Source of the DNA: Trichinella spiralis
Lineage: Eukaryota > Nematoda > Enoplea > Trichinellida > Trichinellidae
NCBI GenBank assembly: GCA_000181795.3
Contig: CM012954.1
Coordinates: forward strand, 498,026 to 562,025
Direction: 5' to 3'
DNA: 64,000 nucleotides
Positions 49,401 to 63,700 of this stretch are shown in pieces; the first letter of the stretch is position 1; the number at the start of each line of letters is the position of its first letter. A model generated the notes under the pieces. It did no database searches, had not been told where the DNA came from, and saw only the letters and a program-made list of their open reading frames with translations. The translations under genes were made by a program, and so were the position numbers.

Positions 49401-51705
49401 AATACGTTTCAATTATTGTTTAAAGCAGTAATAATTTTTCAGCAATATTGTTATCGTCAACAATATTTTTCTTATGTTTATTTATGTTTTTTGGGTTAAT
49501 TTAATGTCAGTGCATGCTTACGTCGCGTTACTTTGTTGAAATTTTAGATATCGTAGTTTGTAACATTTATCTTATTTACCACTTAGAGAAAAGGACATAT
49601 TGCTTATTTGTTTTATGAAATTTAAAAACTTGGATCATTTTTTAAATAAGAATAAAATTTTCAGCGAAAGTTGTAAGCCAACATTGCAAGAAAGAATGAG
49701 TAATGTCGATAAGTTCTGTAAAAAATATTTGTATAAATTGTGTAAGTTGGAATTAAAATGCAAGCCAAATGTGAGAAGAAGTAGGTTTATCTTTGTTTGC
49801 TGAATGTTGAGCAACAATTTATTCTTCTGGTGCATGTGAAAAATTAAAAATAAATCAGCTTAGCAAGTGCAAGTGGCAGTGTAGTAGTAAACAGGAAAGC
49901 ATCCGTGCATTGACAATGCAGATGGCCAAGCATGGAAAAAAACCTTTCATACAGAGTTCGGATATTGATTCAAGATTTAATTGGGAAATGATGAATTTAT
50001 TTTGCACAAATGAAATGGGATAATTATGCACAAAGCTAGAAAAATTAAAACTCGCGCTTTAATAATTTGATGTCGACAAGAATGACAACAAATTGTTCGC
50101 TTCTAATATAGTATAGATAGACTTTTAATAATATTTGCTAGTATAGATAAATATAATCGACAGTGCTGTATGTTTTATTTGCGTTTTTAGCAGGAGGATT
50201 ATTTGGTTTGTGAAGACCATCAGCTCAGATGAAGTGAGAATGAGAAGAAAGATATAACGGCAATAAGAATGAAGAAATAAATAGAAATTGAGAGACAATT
50301 AATTGATAAACTACGAATAGGATAGTTTTTTTTCCAAATCTGCATTGCTTATTAAGCTCTTGGTTAAAGTAATGTGAAGTTGGTAAACTTTGTCAGCTGT
50401 TTAGCTTTTCTTTGCTAAAAAGCGGTCCCTATAACGGCACAGATGTGAACAGCGTGTCTTGTTCAGCTGACTGTTTGCGACAGGCGATCGTGATCAAACG
50501 AACCGCTAAACGGGGTTATACAACAGAACAGTCCATCAAGTGGACAATGGTTAGGTGGACAGGCGCCAGGGCTAATTGCTTGAAGCTGACCACCTGACAC
50601 TTTTGTACACTTCGGTGAATATCGATTTTGTTACTGTGCTTTTGTTATTTGTTTGTTGATAGGTTTCTTTTCTTCAGCAACACTCATTCTTTCAGTCAGT
50701 TATTTTGTCGTTTAACAAAAGTATTCAAAAAAAGCAATATATAGTCTATTTGAATTGAATTGAGAAAGAATTTTGAGCATTTTAAATACTAACATCCAAT
50801 CCCAAAGTTTGAGAACATGCCCCGAATGTGAATTGCTGCAAAGTTTGTTGATAAAGTAGTTATTACTTTATTAATTAATTATTTAAATTTATAAGTTATG
50901 TATTTCACTGCTGATGCCCGGTTGTCCACAAAAGACGGAGTTTTTGCATTGTTAGCAGAATAAATGGGCATGTATTTATTTATCATTCATTCTACTTTAC
51001 CTTTTTGTTCATTCAAGTACTTTTTGAAGTATTTTTTAGAAATGGAGTTTTTTTTTCAAAATTTGATTTTATTTTATATTTTGTAATTTACAATTTTTGT
51101 AAAGTTTAAGATGAATTTTTGTATTTATACATTCTTTATTCCGTAGCGTTGCAAAGCAGAGTAAATTTGATTTAGCAGTGCCTGGCATAAATGTATTACA
51201 CATAGCATAGTTCAGTTGAATTTTTTGACTGGAACAGTGTTTAACGAGGAACTGTATTCATTCAGGAAGTGCATTTGAAAGTCATCGACAGCTTAATGAG
51301 CCATGAAATTGTTGACAGTGAAAAATTCCATTGCCATTGCACGTTACAGTATTCAGGTCATCTGCGAATTCATGAAAAGCTTATCAACAGCCTCGATCAA
51401 GCATTTGTTCTCTTGTTTTAGCCGAGAAAGAAAACAGGCAATAATTAAAGTAAATAGTTAGTTGATTTATTTAGTTGTAAATGTCTTCTAATGTCATTAC
51501 ATTTTTCTCCGCTTCCATCTTTGTAAGAAAATTATAACTCTTGCAAGTTATTTATGAATTGTTGCCTGGAAGGCTTTGGTAATTTGTTTGCTGATCTACC
51601 GATTTGGTGAACCGGCGATATGATGCCTGGATGGTCTTTGGAATTTTCACTTTTCTTTTCAATAATTTTCTCTTTGATTCGTATTGTATGAACGAACCTA
51701 AATCT
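46424..51705. other. Gene-poor stretch, GC-richer at its start
   Basis: 46460-47290 is GC-richer than the window average and open in several frames on both strands. This could be a promoter or 5' exon region, but no domain is recognised. The rest is AT-rich, with a (GTT)n run near 47533-47553 and a G10 run near 47637-47647. No gene recognised. Confidence 0.4.
47533..47553. repeat. (GTT)n microsatellite
   Basis: About seven tandem GTT units, read directly. Confidence 0.85.
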
Positions 51706-51810
51706 TAAGCGTAAAAAGCAGCATTCTCAGCATTCAGTACTTGTGAAAAGTTAATTTTGCTACATGCTTACACAAGTACTGAATGCTAAGAATGCTGCTT
51801 TTTACGCTTA
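51706..51810. repeat. Long hairpin: 40-bp near-perfect inverted repeat, 25-nt loop
   Basis: The left arm 51706-51745 (starts TAAGCGTAAAAAGCAGC) and right arm 51771-51810 are reverse complements with a single mismatch in 40 positions. The loop is 51746-51770. Complementarity stops abruptly outside the arms. The outermost two bases of each arm are TA, so it can also be read as 38-bp inverted repeats flanked by TA. It may be a miniature palindromic transposon or a hairpin-RNA locus. No coding sequence lies inside. Confidence 0.9.
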
Positions 51811-54287
51811 TATGAAATGAAAATTTTCTACCTTAAAATAAAGTTATTTTTTCGATCAGCACACATTCATGACGCTGAAGAGTAATTGATTTGACAGAGT
51901 AGTTAGTGGAACAAAAGTTAAAAAAGTGAATATAAAACAGAATTTTTTTGCCATTTGTGTTATACAATTTTATGATATTTTTTTAAACTGAAGATTGTCA
52001 AATTTGTCAGATGTATTGAAATGAATAATTCGATATCACTAAACGTATTTATGCTCCTGAAATACCAAATGAAGCGTTTTCAGTTTTATTCGTATGCGTG
52101 CGGTTGCTTTGTATCTTTTCCGCAGAATAGTAAGAATTGAAAGAAGAACTTTTTTATGTTGGAAAAATATTTTATACGGAATAAGAATAATTAATTCACT
52201 GCGGGAAGCATTAAGATTGCATGAATTTTTTTAAGGTAAAAGCAGTTAGAAATCATTCGTGAGCATAATTTTGAAAACTGTAAAAATTGGCGATTGTTTT
52301 CTTCTATGAGCTGATATCGAAAATTGTTATTTTCTTGAGGAGCATTTTGTATTTGAATAGCGTTCGTTCGTTGCTTTTTGTCGCTATAGAAATTCATTTC
52401 TACATGTGCTACAGTTTTTTTAATTATTTTTTTAGTTATGCTATTGCGCAGGTTTAATCCCAAACGTATTTTTCAATTTAACCAAACCAATATGTTTAAT
52501 GTTTTATTGACGACGTCAAAATGAATTTAATTTCTACCATTTTATGCGATTTCTACGTTGTGTCTTGCGTGAGACGTGTAATGGAAGTTAAAGCTGCGTT
52601 GTGGATATTATTTGATTAAAAAGTTTAGTAGTTTCATTGTCTTGTTCAATAATTGAATGAAAAGAAATTTTTTTAATGTGATTTATAATCTTTCATATGC
52701 ATGCTAATATATGGAATTGGTAGGTTGAAATAAACCGACTAATAAATTGAAAGAAGAATGTTATTTTATTTGAGCCGAAAACCTGCTTTTCAGAAATGTG
52801 AATTGATATTCACGGTTTGAAATAAATTTTGTGAAACTGTTTACTATGAATTGCATTTGTGATTATGTGCACGAATTTACGCAGGGTGTTTTTTTGAAAG
52901 TAGAATTATTAAATTACTCAAATTATTTAAATTGAAATTATCCAGCTATTCGATGATATGTGTAATTATTCTGTTCAAATGATTTCACTTTATTTTGTCA
53001 AAATGAAAACGAAATTAAAAACCGCATTCCAACACCTTTTAATGCATTTGCGTCATTTGCATTGCTTTTGCGGTATTTGTGATAGATATATAATATTATA
53101 TTATACTAGGAGCAGCTAACATTGAAAAATAATATGAAAATTTTAGAGACTTTTATTACCTTGGAAATTATTTTATGATCAGATGGTTTTATTTTTAATT
53201 AAAAATATTTGCTGTATCTTTCTATTTGCATGTTAATTTTGTTTTCAGTTGTTCTGGAAAATTGTTACGAGTTCAATAGCGTACAGTTAACTAATCTGTA
53301 TACTGTAGCTTATACATTTGATATCTTTTGATTGTACACTGAACTCTTGAAAGCGGCGATGCAATTTTAGTGTCAAGATTTTGTTTTTGTCTAACCTTTC
53401 ATTTTAAATATTATTTTTTGTATTATACATTCTTCTTTTTACTACTTTTTGCATTTTAATTACTTTTACTTAAACAGATGTTTTTTCTGATGTTACTTAC
53501 ATTCGAATTATGAATAATGGAAAATTGGCGGTGAAAATAATGAAATATTAGTAAAAATGATTTACAAATAACCCGGTGAAACTATTAAAGCGTGAGGAAA
53601 CGCAATAACATAATAGCAGTGGGTGTTTATTGACAAATTAAAATGTAATGAATATAAATATTTTTTTTAGTTTATTTTGATTAACTTTCATAATTCTTTT
53701 TTTGAGTTAAACACCTGTTAAATAAGTTTTAAAGTTGCAGTGCTGTTATTGATGATAATGAAAATGCTGATCGAGAACAATAATAGTTTATTGCATAGCT
53801 CAACGATGACGCGTGGCTTAAGCATTGCATTGTTTTGCTATTTTCCAAGCAATTTCTACTTTGCACGTTCTGCATTGAGCTAGCTGTTTATGTATTGCAA
53901 TATTTGTCAGCTTTCATCTGCTTTTTCACTTACAAATGTTATATTGTAATGAAGTTCTTTTGAAAATAATTTATAAACTTTTTATTTAAGATTATCATTT
54001 TGAAATGCACACTTGTTGTCTTAATTATACAACATACATTTCTGATTTGTTAGCTTTTTACACTGCAAATAGAAAGGATTTTCCACAACCAATTTTGAAC
54101 ATTTTGAACAATGGCGTGGTTGCGGTTAACAAAAGTTTTCCCATATCCCGCGCATACTAGTTTGCACCTACTAAGCCACAGCAAGTTGGTGGGCATGAGT
54201 GAATTTCAATTACAACACGATTACGGGACAGATCTGATTGAAATTTTTGCACAGGTGAGGTGGTAACCTCTTTTTGTACTTGTTTCA
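51811..54287. other. AT-rich 3' flank of the homeobox gene
   Basis: 2.5 kb of AT-rich sequence downstream (on the minus strand) of the unc-42-like stop. No open frame with recognisable content on either strand. Confidence 0.5.
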
Positions 54288-57200
54288 CTACGTTTGATAG
54301 TGAATGATTGGCCCGCTTAGCCCATGTGAAGGTGTCATCCGTAGAGCATTCAAACTTTTGCTATACCAATCATCAGGATCGCACGCATTTGCCATCGATG
54401 GGGCCATATTGAAGTGGGTTGTCTGTGTGGGATAATTTGCTGCAGGGGCAGGTTGATACGCTGTTGAACGATTGGCCATCGACATCGGCATGCCAGTATG
54501 TGCAACAGAGTATGGTTGATAGCTAAACAATTTGATTCATTGAATTATAATTCAAAGCAACTTTCTATACCTGGTATACCCTCTGGGTGGAATCGCTGGT
54601 GGCGCGTACATGTTTCTCATCATGGGGCCGTTACAGTGAGTAGGCAACACGGGTGGTGCCAAAGCTTTTTGAAGCTGTTTTTCTTGTTTTCTATATTTTG
54701 CACGTCTATTCTGAAACCACACCTATAACACAGAGACGATTATGTTAACAATAAAAAGCAGTGCCGTGAACACCGTTTGTTGGTGTTAAGTTTTCGAAGC
54801 TCTAAAGTACACATTTTATGGAACGTGGCGCATAAATCAATTCCACAGAGCAACTGATTTTTTTTATTCCACATGATTTATTTGTTTTATTTTGAGCAGA
54901 ATTTTGTACATCGAGATGCAGCTCTGAATCCAGCTTCAGCATTGATTGAATTCCACCTCAACTACTGTCCAAGGATTGCAAATTGTAAATTAGTTGTATA
55001 GTTTGAAAAAACTGAACAGAAATCAATGATCATCTTCAGTTTTGGGCACTGCTTTATTGTAGTTGGGTGAGTTGAATTAGAACTCGTACTGGGCTCAGCG
55101 GGTGATTTACCATCTGCTTTGTGGTAGCTTGCTAAATGGGAACAATTGACTAGCAGTAGGCTTCTGTGGGCTCTCTGTCTGCGCGCATTGCTTCGTACAG
55201 TGCTTAGCTGTAACTTCCCAAGCGTTTTAGGGTGTTTCCTTTGACCTGGATATTAGTGAACCGTTTAATCTACGTTCGGGATGTTTCGGGTACCATCTGT
55301 GAACGTGTAGTTGTCTTAGTTGCATGGGCTGTGCTTTCAGCTCTTTTACTCTTCTGGCGTTCTTTAGCGGAATATGTTTAATTTATAATTTGTTGATTAC
55401 CCTAATTTGAACCTTGATCAGCTTACTACTGCTATAATTGGGCCTGTGGTCCTAGTGTTGATTTGATAGAGCTACTGACGATTTGAAAAAAGTACATTAT
55501 TATTAGAAATGTTTCGCACACGGTTGAAAAATTCCAAATCAATTCGAAAACTGTACTTAGACGATTGTTTACAAAGTGCGCAGCATCTGTTATTTGCATT
55601 TCTGACGGAAACAATTGTATGAGCTTAATTTGATTACACAAGTTTAGTTTGTGTTGAAAGAATTTATTTTGAAGAATAAGCGGTGAACAAGTAAATAAAC
55701 TTAAGCGGCAAACCTTCAGGAACGAATACATTGACCAACTGTTTATTGATAATTTTATTGAAATTTGCATTTTAGTTATACGTATATACTTTATTATTAT
55801 AGGAAAGGTTGTCTTCTGTTATATTTAGCAGTACTTGAACACCTATCATATGAGAGTTGAAGTACATAAAGTATGCGCTTTAAAGTGACAAGTGTAGATT
55901 TGGCACGTTTATAGCGTAATTAATTAATTATTTATTTATTTTAAATAAATTGGAAATATATGTGCATTGTTGAATAAATAATGAAAAATGACAGCAATAT
56001 TTATATCACTTGTTGGAAGTACTTGACAGCAATTTCCTTGAAAGTATATATATATATATATTTTTTTTTTCTGTCTTATATAAATGTTCATGTATATAGA
56101 ATATATATAGAAGTTGAATGTATCAATGTCATGAGAGATTTGTAATAATTTTTTGTCAACAGCATAAAAGACATCATGCAGTGTCAATGTAAAAAGCAGT
56201 TGTAGAAGTGAAAAGTGCATGTGAGTAATGCATGTGAGTATGAATGCTGTAGGCTATTCATATGCATGTTCATTTTAAACAGAGAAAATTGTAAATTCCA
56301 CTTTCAGCAGTTGTACTTCTGTACTTTCTATTGCTACATTTTAGATTTCAAAGCTCAACTTGCACCTTATTTTGCATGCAAGGCGGTTGCAAATGGCAGA
56401 TTTCTAAAGCAGAGGATATAAAAGTGAAGGTGGTCAGATAGGCAGAGTGAAGTGCAATACCAAATTGTTAATGTAATCTATCTTACTTTGTAAAAGCGTT
56501 TCCGTGCAATAATTAAATTCTTCATTTTATCGACGATCAAGTTTTGATTGTCCGTTAAGCAGCAGTCATCTTTTTGAAGCATTGAAACATTTTTTCAGTC
56601 ATTAAATTGTTTCAAATGTTCCATTAAAATATTATTAATATCTGATGGTTATTGATAATATGGGTTGGTTATGATAGTTTAACCCAAAATAGAAGGATGT
56701 TTAGCCACTTTGAAAAAATGAAGCAATTGTGCTTTATGCAATTGCGAAGTAGAAAATTTTGAAAGTCATTTCTTTTTATCATTATATTATTTATCATTAC
56801 TTTAGGGAAATTGGCAATTGTCTCATAAAAAAGGAAGCAATATTTGCAATAAGTTGCCTATAATGTGATAATGCACATTTGTCAGTGTAATTTAATTTGA
56901 AAACTAAATAATATTTCTAAATAAAGATATCTGAGTTTGTGATCCTGGTGTAAAGGACAACGCTGAAAAGTCATTGAATTCATTTAAGAACATTTATGGC
57001 TGACTGTTTTGAAGATCATTTTTATATTTAATTAAATTATGATGTGTTTTCTGACATGAATAGTCATTGGTGAAAAGTTTCTAACATTGAAACGGTGAAA
57101 TGTTCAAAATTAAAATAAAACGAATTAGACAATTTTGGATAGACGATCGATAGATAAATTTTAAGTGGAAATACAGCTGTGTTCTTGTGTTGTCTGCGTA

Positions 57201-60200
57201 TTTTTCTAATGTCAGATCAAGGACATTCCAATGGAAGCGATACTGTAATTTGTGATAAAGGAAACTGGGAAAATCAGCGATTATTTCTTCCGATTGCTTA
57301 GGCGGTTACATGATGTTGTCAGACTGACTAGAGGATCCAATTAGTGTCGGTGACGCGAGTAATGCTTGGATGAAGAAGGAAGCGGTGCCAATCGATCGTC
57401 AGCCGATCGATGTGACAACAGGGCCCACCTGCGGTAGAACGTCATTCGACCGCTCTCTTCCTCTTCTCGGCTGATAATCCAATTACAGGCGAGAAAAGTA
57501 TTGAAATCAACTGAATTACAGTATGCCTTCTCGGGAGGGACCAACCGGCTGTACATGAAGAGGCTATCGAACCGACAGCTTGACTAGAGGATACCTGATC
57601 AAGTGGCAGATTGCTTGTGAAACATTGGAAACGCTTTGTACCAGATGGTCGACCTTAGATTGGGTCGGACCTCCTACGGCTTGTAATTAAGTCACTTATT
57701 TTGTAACTGCGGCCTATCAGCGCTTCATCATGTTCGTTGATCATTCTCAAATCAATAAACACGTTGTGTTTTGCTTAGATGATTCAGATCACGTCTTTGA
57801 ACTAGCTTTTCTGCGTTTAGTGCACGTTTCTTGAAGTTCATCGCTTGTAGATGAAATTCTCCCCCGAGTTGGCCAGAAAACTTCAAACTATCGATTCTTC
57901 ACTGGAAATTACCATTAATCAGAATGTGGATAGATTGTAAAGCTAGCCTGTTTTTCACTTTAATAAAATTTTGAACGCAACATTCTGGTGTTGGGAGCGT
58001 AAAAGTTACTGTAGAATTGTTACCTGAATGCGGGCCTCGTTAAGCTTCGTCACTCGGGCAAGTTCTTCTCTTACATAAATGTCAGGGTAATGACTTTTTC
58101 CAAACGCCGCTTCCAGTTCTTGCAGTTGCTCCTGAGTGAATGTGGTTCTGTGCCGTCGACGTGCAGGAGTTGGTGGCACACTGGCGACGGATGATGAAGC
58201 ATAAGAACTTCTTTCTGACTTAATCTTTTTAAAGGCGCCGTCTAAATTGCAAATATATTACTGTTTGACATTGAGGAGCAAAAGTTAGTCAGAAAATGTC
58301 CAAGAATGATATCAAGGAGGCAAAAGTTTTAAATTAGTTAAAAAAAAGAATCGTAATTAACAGCTGTATAAATTTATTAGTGCCTTTTAATAATATTCTA
58401 GACGATGAATGACCAGTTGAAAGTAAGTGAAGTTCCCTGCATTGGTTTATTTAATTTTTGGTTTATAGAATCAAAGTAAGTTAATTGGCGTGAAAATTAA
58501 CTGACAGAGATGGTCAAGTTATTGTTATAAAAATGAAATTCAGAATATAGTCAATTAACTTTAAAAAATTACAGGTTTGAAGTAATAAACAAAAAAGCAA
58601 TGCAATTATTGTGTGTCAACTGTTTGATTTGTTTTAGTGATGATATTTAGCTGGTCTTTTTTTTACAGAAAACATATTTATTGTGATTGTTGTTGTAATG
58701 TGAACATGGTAGCGCGTAGTGAATGAATCACATAAATATCAGAGTTTTATAAATTGAAAAAATTGAAACGGCACTTCAAATGAATGTCCATAATAAAGAT
58801 TTATGAAAGATGTTTAATTGAAGCAAACTTTATTTAGCGCGAAAACGTTTTGTTGTTGTAATTATTTTCATTTTAATTTAATTATGGAAAATTAAAGTGA
58901 GTTGCATGTCCATAAACCAGGTCAGATTTGAACTGGGCATGCTGTTGAAGACCTAAGAGTGAAAATAGAAAAAAAATACTTCAGTTATGTGGTGCCCGTC
59001 TTGGTTATTGACAGCGAGCTGTGCTGAGCTGATTAAAGGGAAATCTAGTTACTTTCCGCCTGAAGAGTTGGCAAGCGGCTTTTCGATTTTGGTCGATTCA
59101 ATTTCAAATGTGATTCTCGACTATCGAAGTTGAGGCTGCGTCATTCATCAGAAAAGTTATCTTTGAAAGGGTTAGGCGCATTTCCTTTTCTTGAATGCTC
59201 TCTCGATGGGACAAAACGGCGCAAAGCGGTTCTCAATTTATGAACAATTTCTTTGGAAAATTTTCAACTGCTGTATCAATTAAAAAATTCAACCTAGCTA
59301 CCTTTTCAACACTTGGGATGCATTCCATTGCGCACTAGCATCTACATTATGCATGCATACGTACATGCAAATATATATAATGTGTTTTCAAATTATGTGA
59401 GAATGATAATAAAATAAACAGAGACAGTGTTAAAATAAATAATAATTAAAGTAACAGACCAAAATCTTAAAATAAGAATGGATGAACGATTTGCTGATAA
59501 GTATATTTCCGTTTCAGCCACTTATTCTGGAATGATTTGAAAAATTGAGAGTCCTGAAAGCTTATTGTAAGCCTGTCGTTAACGTGCATTTAAATCAAAT
59601 AGACAGCCAACAAAATAGGTTAAAATTTCGACATCCATATATATAAATGAATATTTATTTTGTTTATTTACATATGCAGTTGAATATATAGTATGTGGTA
59701 TTATGCACAATGATAAAAGAATAGTAAGTAAGTAAGTGATGCATATTCATATAGAAAGATTGCTGTTATTCATTTTGCAACTCAGTTTTCTGAAGACGGA
59801 CTTTTGCATTAGTGAAATCAGTAAACAATGTAAGGTTAGTTTTTGATTAAATTTGACGCTCCTTTGTTTTTTTTATCTAAAGCGCGTAAATGCAAATGAT
59901 ATTGCACTAAAGAAAAGAAAAGTAGTTTACTTATAAATTTCAAAGAATTCTCCACGCAAGTTTTTAAGTTTAAGTGACCACGATCAGGAAAGCATTAATC
60001 GGCGGGGAAAGAGAAGGTTCATATTTGCAAAATGTTTTGCATGAAAAATGGATTATTCTTTAATAATCACTATTTCATTTTTGTAAAAAATGTACAGCTA
60101 TGTCAGTTTCTGTGAATGTAATGTATATTGAATATTAGACGGATGTTAGTATATTCAGTATTGTTAGTTTTAATTGTGTTTAAAAAGTAAAAAATTATTT

Positions 60201-60774
60201 TAAGTTACAGTTCATTCAAGTAAATGAATATGTAGTACATGCATATATATATATATCTGCCTGTCTGCATACATACATACATACATACATACATACATAC
60301 ATACATACATACATACATACATACATACATACATACATGCATATTATAAATACATGCAGGCATAAATGTAAATTCAATATATATATATATATATATATAT
60401 GTATACTGCATTTACAATTATATAATGTAATGTGTTTATTGCCATTAAGAAAAGAGATATGATTTACCAGGTGAATCACCAATTGTTGTGGTTGTAGTTC
60501 GTTGTTGAATAGACAGTGGCACTTGATCTAAACTGTAATAAGGATTGTGATAAGTTGCTGCGGCTGCTGCTGCGGCAGGGTCACATTTCACTTTTCCCAC
60601 ATTTGGATCTATCAAGGATGTATCATGAGTATTTTGAGGAGTTTGATGAACATCCGTATTTCCAGTAGTTGTTCGCCCAGTGCAGGTACTAGCAATTCCG
60701 GCGGCAGTGGAATTAGAAGCCGCAATCGCTGCAGCTGCCGCTGCAGCAGCAGTATTTGCCGCAAGATCAGCCAT
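54288..60774 (-). CDS. unc-42: Paired-class homeodomain transcription factor, UNC-42 / PROP1 type
   Basis: Nuclear DNA-binding regulator; C. elegans UNC-42 sets the identity of command interneurons and other neurons, and PROP1 is the vertebrate relative. Exons: 60774-60468, 58241-58024, 54722-54571 and 54522-54288; 912 nt, 303 residues. Residues 1-100 are Ala/Thr-rich (an Ala-8 run and an Ala-7 run). The homeodomain starts [20 protein letters not shown], continues [19 protein letters not shown] and LNEARIQ, and ends [20 protein letters not shown]. It is split by an intron between Gln46 and Val47, the usual paired-class position. RRRHRTTF and RKQE are shared with PROP1 and UNC-42 rather than with aristaless or Phox2 relatives. 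Homeodomain position 50 is Gln. The C-terminus has DDWY, which PROP1 also has in similar form (EDWY). Introns 1 and 2 are 2.2 and 3.3 kb and may carry enhancers. Confidence 0.94.
54723..58023 (-). other. Intron 2 of the unc-42-like gene (3.3 kb)
   Basis: It splits the homeodomain after Gln46. No exon-like content was seen. It includes a short (TA)n run near 56044-56060 and GC-richer patches near 55080-55250 and 57300-57680 that could be regulatory, though no specific site is claimed. Confidence 0.7.
58242..60467 (-). other. Intron 1 of the unc-42-like gene (2.2 kb)
   Basis: AT-rich intron between the Ala/Thr-rich first exon and the homeodomain exon. It contains the large CATA tetranucleotide tract and an (AT)n tract listed separately. 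No further exon recognised. Confidence 0.7.
60267..60338. repeat. (CATA)n tetranucleotide microsatellite
   Basis: About 18 near-uninterrupted CATA units in intron 1 of the unc-42-like gene, followed at about 60379-60400 by about 11 AT units. Read directly. Confidence 0.95.
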
Positions 60775-63700
60775 AGTTGTGCAAAAGCGATAAGATTTAA
60801 TTTATTACCGTCGACGATTGAATCTATTAGGTCAGTATTAGCTGTTTAACCTAACTGCCACCTTTACTTATTGCATTGTAGTGAGATAACGCTACTGTAA
60901 TGCAAACGAAGTTAAAGATGTAAATGGTGGATGGGCCGGCGACCGTTGACAAGCTGAAAAGGGGGGCTGGCGGCCGTCTCTCTAATCGAACCAATCAGCG
61001 TTCCGTTTGAAGCTGATTGTCCAACGATTGGCTCTCGATGTGAACTCACTGCGATGTGATCTAATAAGGCGATCTGTAATTGAATTTGTCATGACTACTC
61101 ATGCGCATGTCAGACCAAATTTTCTTGCTTGTCAACAGCTAGACCCGGGCGCTTTTTTGATTGGCCACTTCCCGCTGACTGCAAGCCGTAATTGCTTCCG
61201 CCCACGAATGTTTGACCATCGGCTGAGTTTGCTTTGCATTATGCGCGATCAATGTGCTCACTTTTCAGTTGATTCATTTTACTCATTCTTTTTTCCATTT
61301 CTCTGGAACTGCGGTTCAGATTTAACTTCAATCAGAAATAACTAACTTTTATTTTACTTTTTTAGTGCATTAATTTCTGTATAATTTATATTATTACTTG
61401 CTACTAGTGCACATGTACATTTATGCATTCCTTTTATGGTATAGTGTTTTCACAAAATATTCCTTTGGAAAAAATACTGTTTCATGTGGAATCATGCTTG
61501 CTTTTTTGCAAAACTCACATGACATGGCTGATCTGAACTTTTATAGCTGTTTGTACGTGTAACGGCAGATTTTTCCGTGTGATTATATTAACTCATATCA
61601 ACTCGACTCAACTCGCCTGTAGGTACAAATTATGGAAAGAAATAGCTGCACGGAATAAATTGTATGTACTTTTTACAGTGCTATAAACATTTTGTAAATC
61701 ATTATTGATTTGTGATTATAAACATTCCATTCATAAAAGCATTTGTGATGTTAAAATACACTCAACATCAGCAATTATAAAAACACCGTTGTAGAAGCAA
61801 GTGAAGTTGCTTTTTATTTATCATTCAGCAAAGTGGAAGGATAGGTTATCCTGGACTGAACACGTCAATTACATCGATCCTCACTTTGTCTTTATGCCAA
61901 ATATTTTAGCATAGAAATTAATATTTTAAATTACACTTCAGAGTCTTCACATTTTGAAATAAGTTCGTGACTTCTGGATATCAAAATCAGGTACTAAAGA
62001 AATAATTTTTCAAGTGCAATTTTAATTTAAATGGATGCGGGCCTACTTTATGTAACTGAATTGAATTTTTTTAATTTATGTAAAAACTATTAATGCAATT
62101 GAAGGAAATGCAATGGAATCACAAATATTTTAACAATTTATTGTAACATAACACCACCCAAGTTTAGATATGGCCTGCACTACATTATAGCAATCAAGCA
62201 TACAAATGCTACTTGAATTAATTGCAGCCTAATTGTTAATGTTAGCATAAATGAAAATTACCCGTCCCTAGTTAGACATTGGTAAAATAAAAATATTATT
62301 ATTGATGGAATGGAAAATCTGAAATATTGAAAACAAAGTTTAGTAATGTTTGAATCTTAAATATAATACTTTGGATCTTTAGAAAATAAGATTAATCAAA
62401 AATTAATCAAATACACTTGTGTTTCATAATAATGCAGTTATAATGATCAGATGTATTCCACATAAAGTTTTGCATTTTCTGAATGCATGTAATAAAAAAT
62501 CTTTTATTTTGACTAGGGGCATGAACTGGGCATTTTGAATTATCTATTTCATCCATAGTAACATAATGGTTGAAGTATTCGTGAAGAATTGGTCATTCGA
62601 AAGATTATTGTCAATTGTTCTTCATATATTTGCTGAATATTGTAAGAAAAACTTCATGCATCATAGGTACATATATACTACAATGTACTTTAATGTCAAC
62701 TGCAGTTGGTATAGTAGTACTTGTAGACGTTTAAAAATTACGTTTCTCTTTAATATGCTGTTTTTCATTGTGCAAGGGTTTTTGTTTTATATTTACTTTC
62801 ATGTAATTTCAGTTCAAAAATATTTCGCAAGTTCAGCTGTTGCTGCGCAGAACCCTCTGAAATACAATACTTGGTGTATTTTTCTAAACATGTTTTGATT
62901 ATGAAAATACTGAATTGCATCCACGTTTTATTAATATTAACGGAATTTAATTTAAAATAAGCTCATTTAAATTTAACATGTCTAATTAATTTAATTTTAA
63001 TCTATGTCACGTAATGTAATGTGCCAAAATACAAATTGAACACGTAGTACCATCCAAATGATACTTGAAAATTAATTTGTCACCTGCTGTTTAGACTGTA
63101 CAAAAACTTTTGACCGCTGAAATTTGACGATTTTCATCAGCCAGTGGAACAAGCTGCACTGATAAGTATGGCTGATCAAAATTACAAACTAACCGTTGTG
63201 ACTTCTCAACAAATACTCTCAACCTATAATCAAGTGTAGAAAACAAAAAACCGGATATATATATATATATATATATATATTTATTTATTTATTTATTTAT
63301 ATTTATATATTTATATTTATATTTATTTATTTATTTATTTATATTTATATGAATTACGACAAGATGTACGAATCGATTGCATCCAATTTGAATGGTTAAG
63401 CGGAAGAGTGGTTTATCGTCTTCGTCAAAATCACGTGCTTCTCTTTGTTGTTAGTTGTCATGTTCAGATATGGAGTACAACAATGACCAAGCAGTAAAAC
63501 TATCTGCAACGAATATGCATCGACACTATATTTGTTGGCATCCGCTGTAGCTACCATTCAACAATACCCTAACCCCACCGCTGCCGAGAAACTGAAGCGT
63601 TGTGCTAGCTTACCCAACGCAGTGGCAAAGCGTTGCTGTTAGCAAATAGAAGAGAGTGTTTCTGAGGCCCCAGTGAAGCTGAAACGACTTCAGGTACGAT

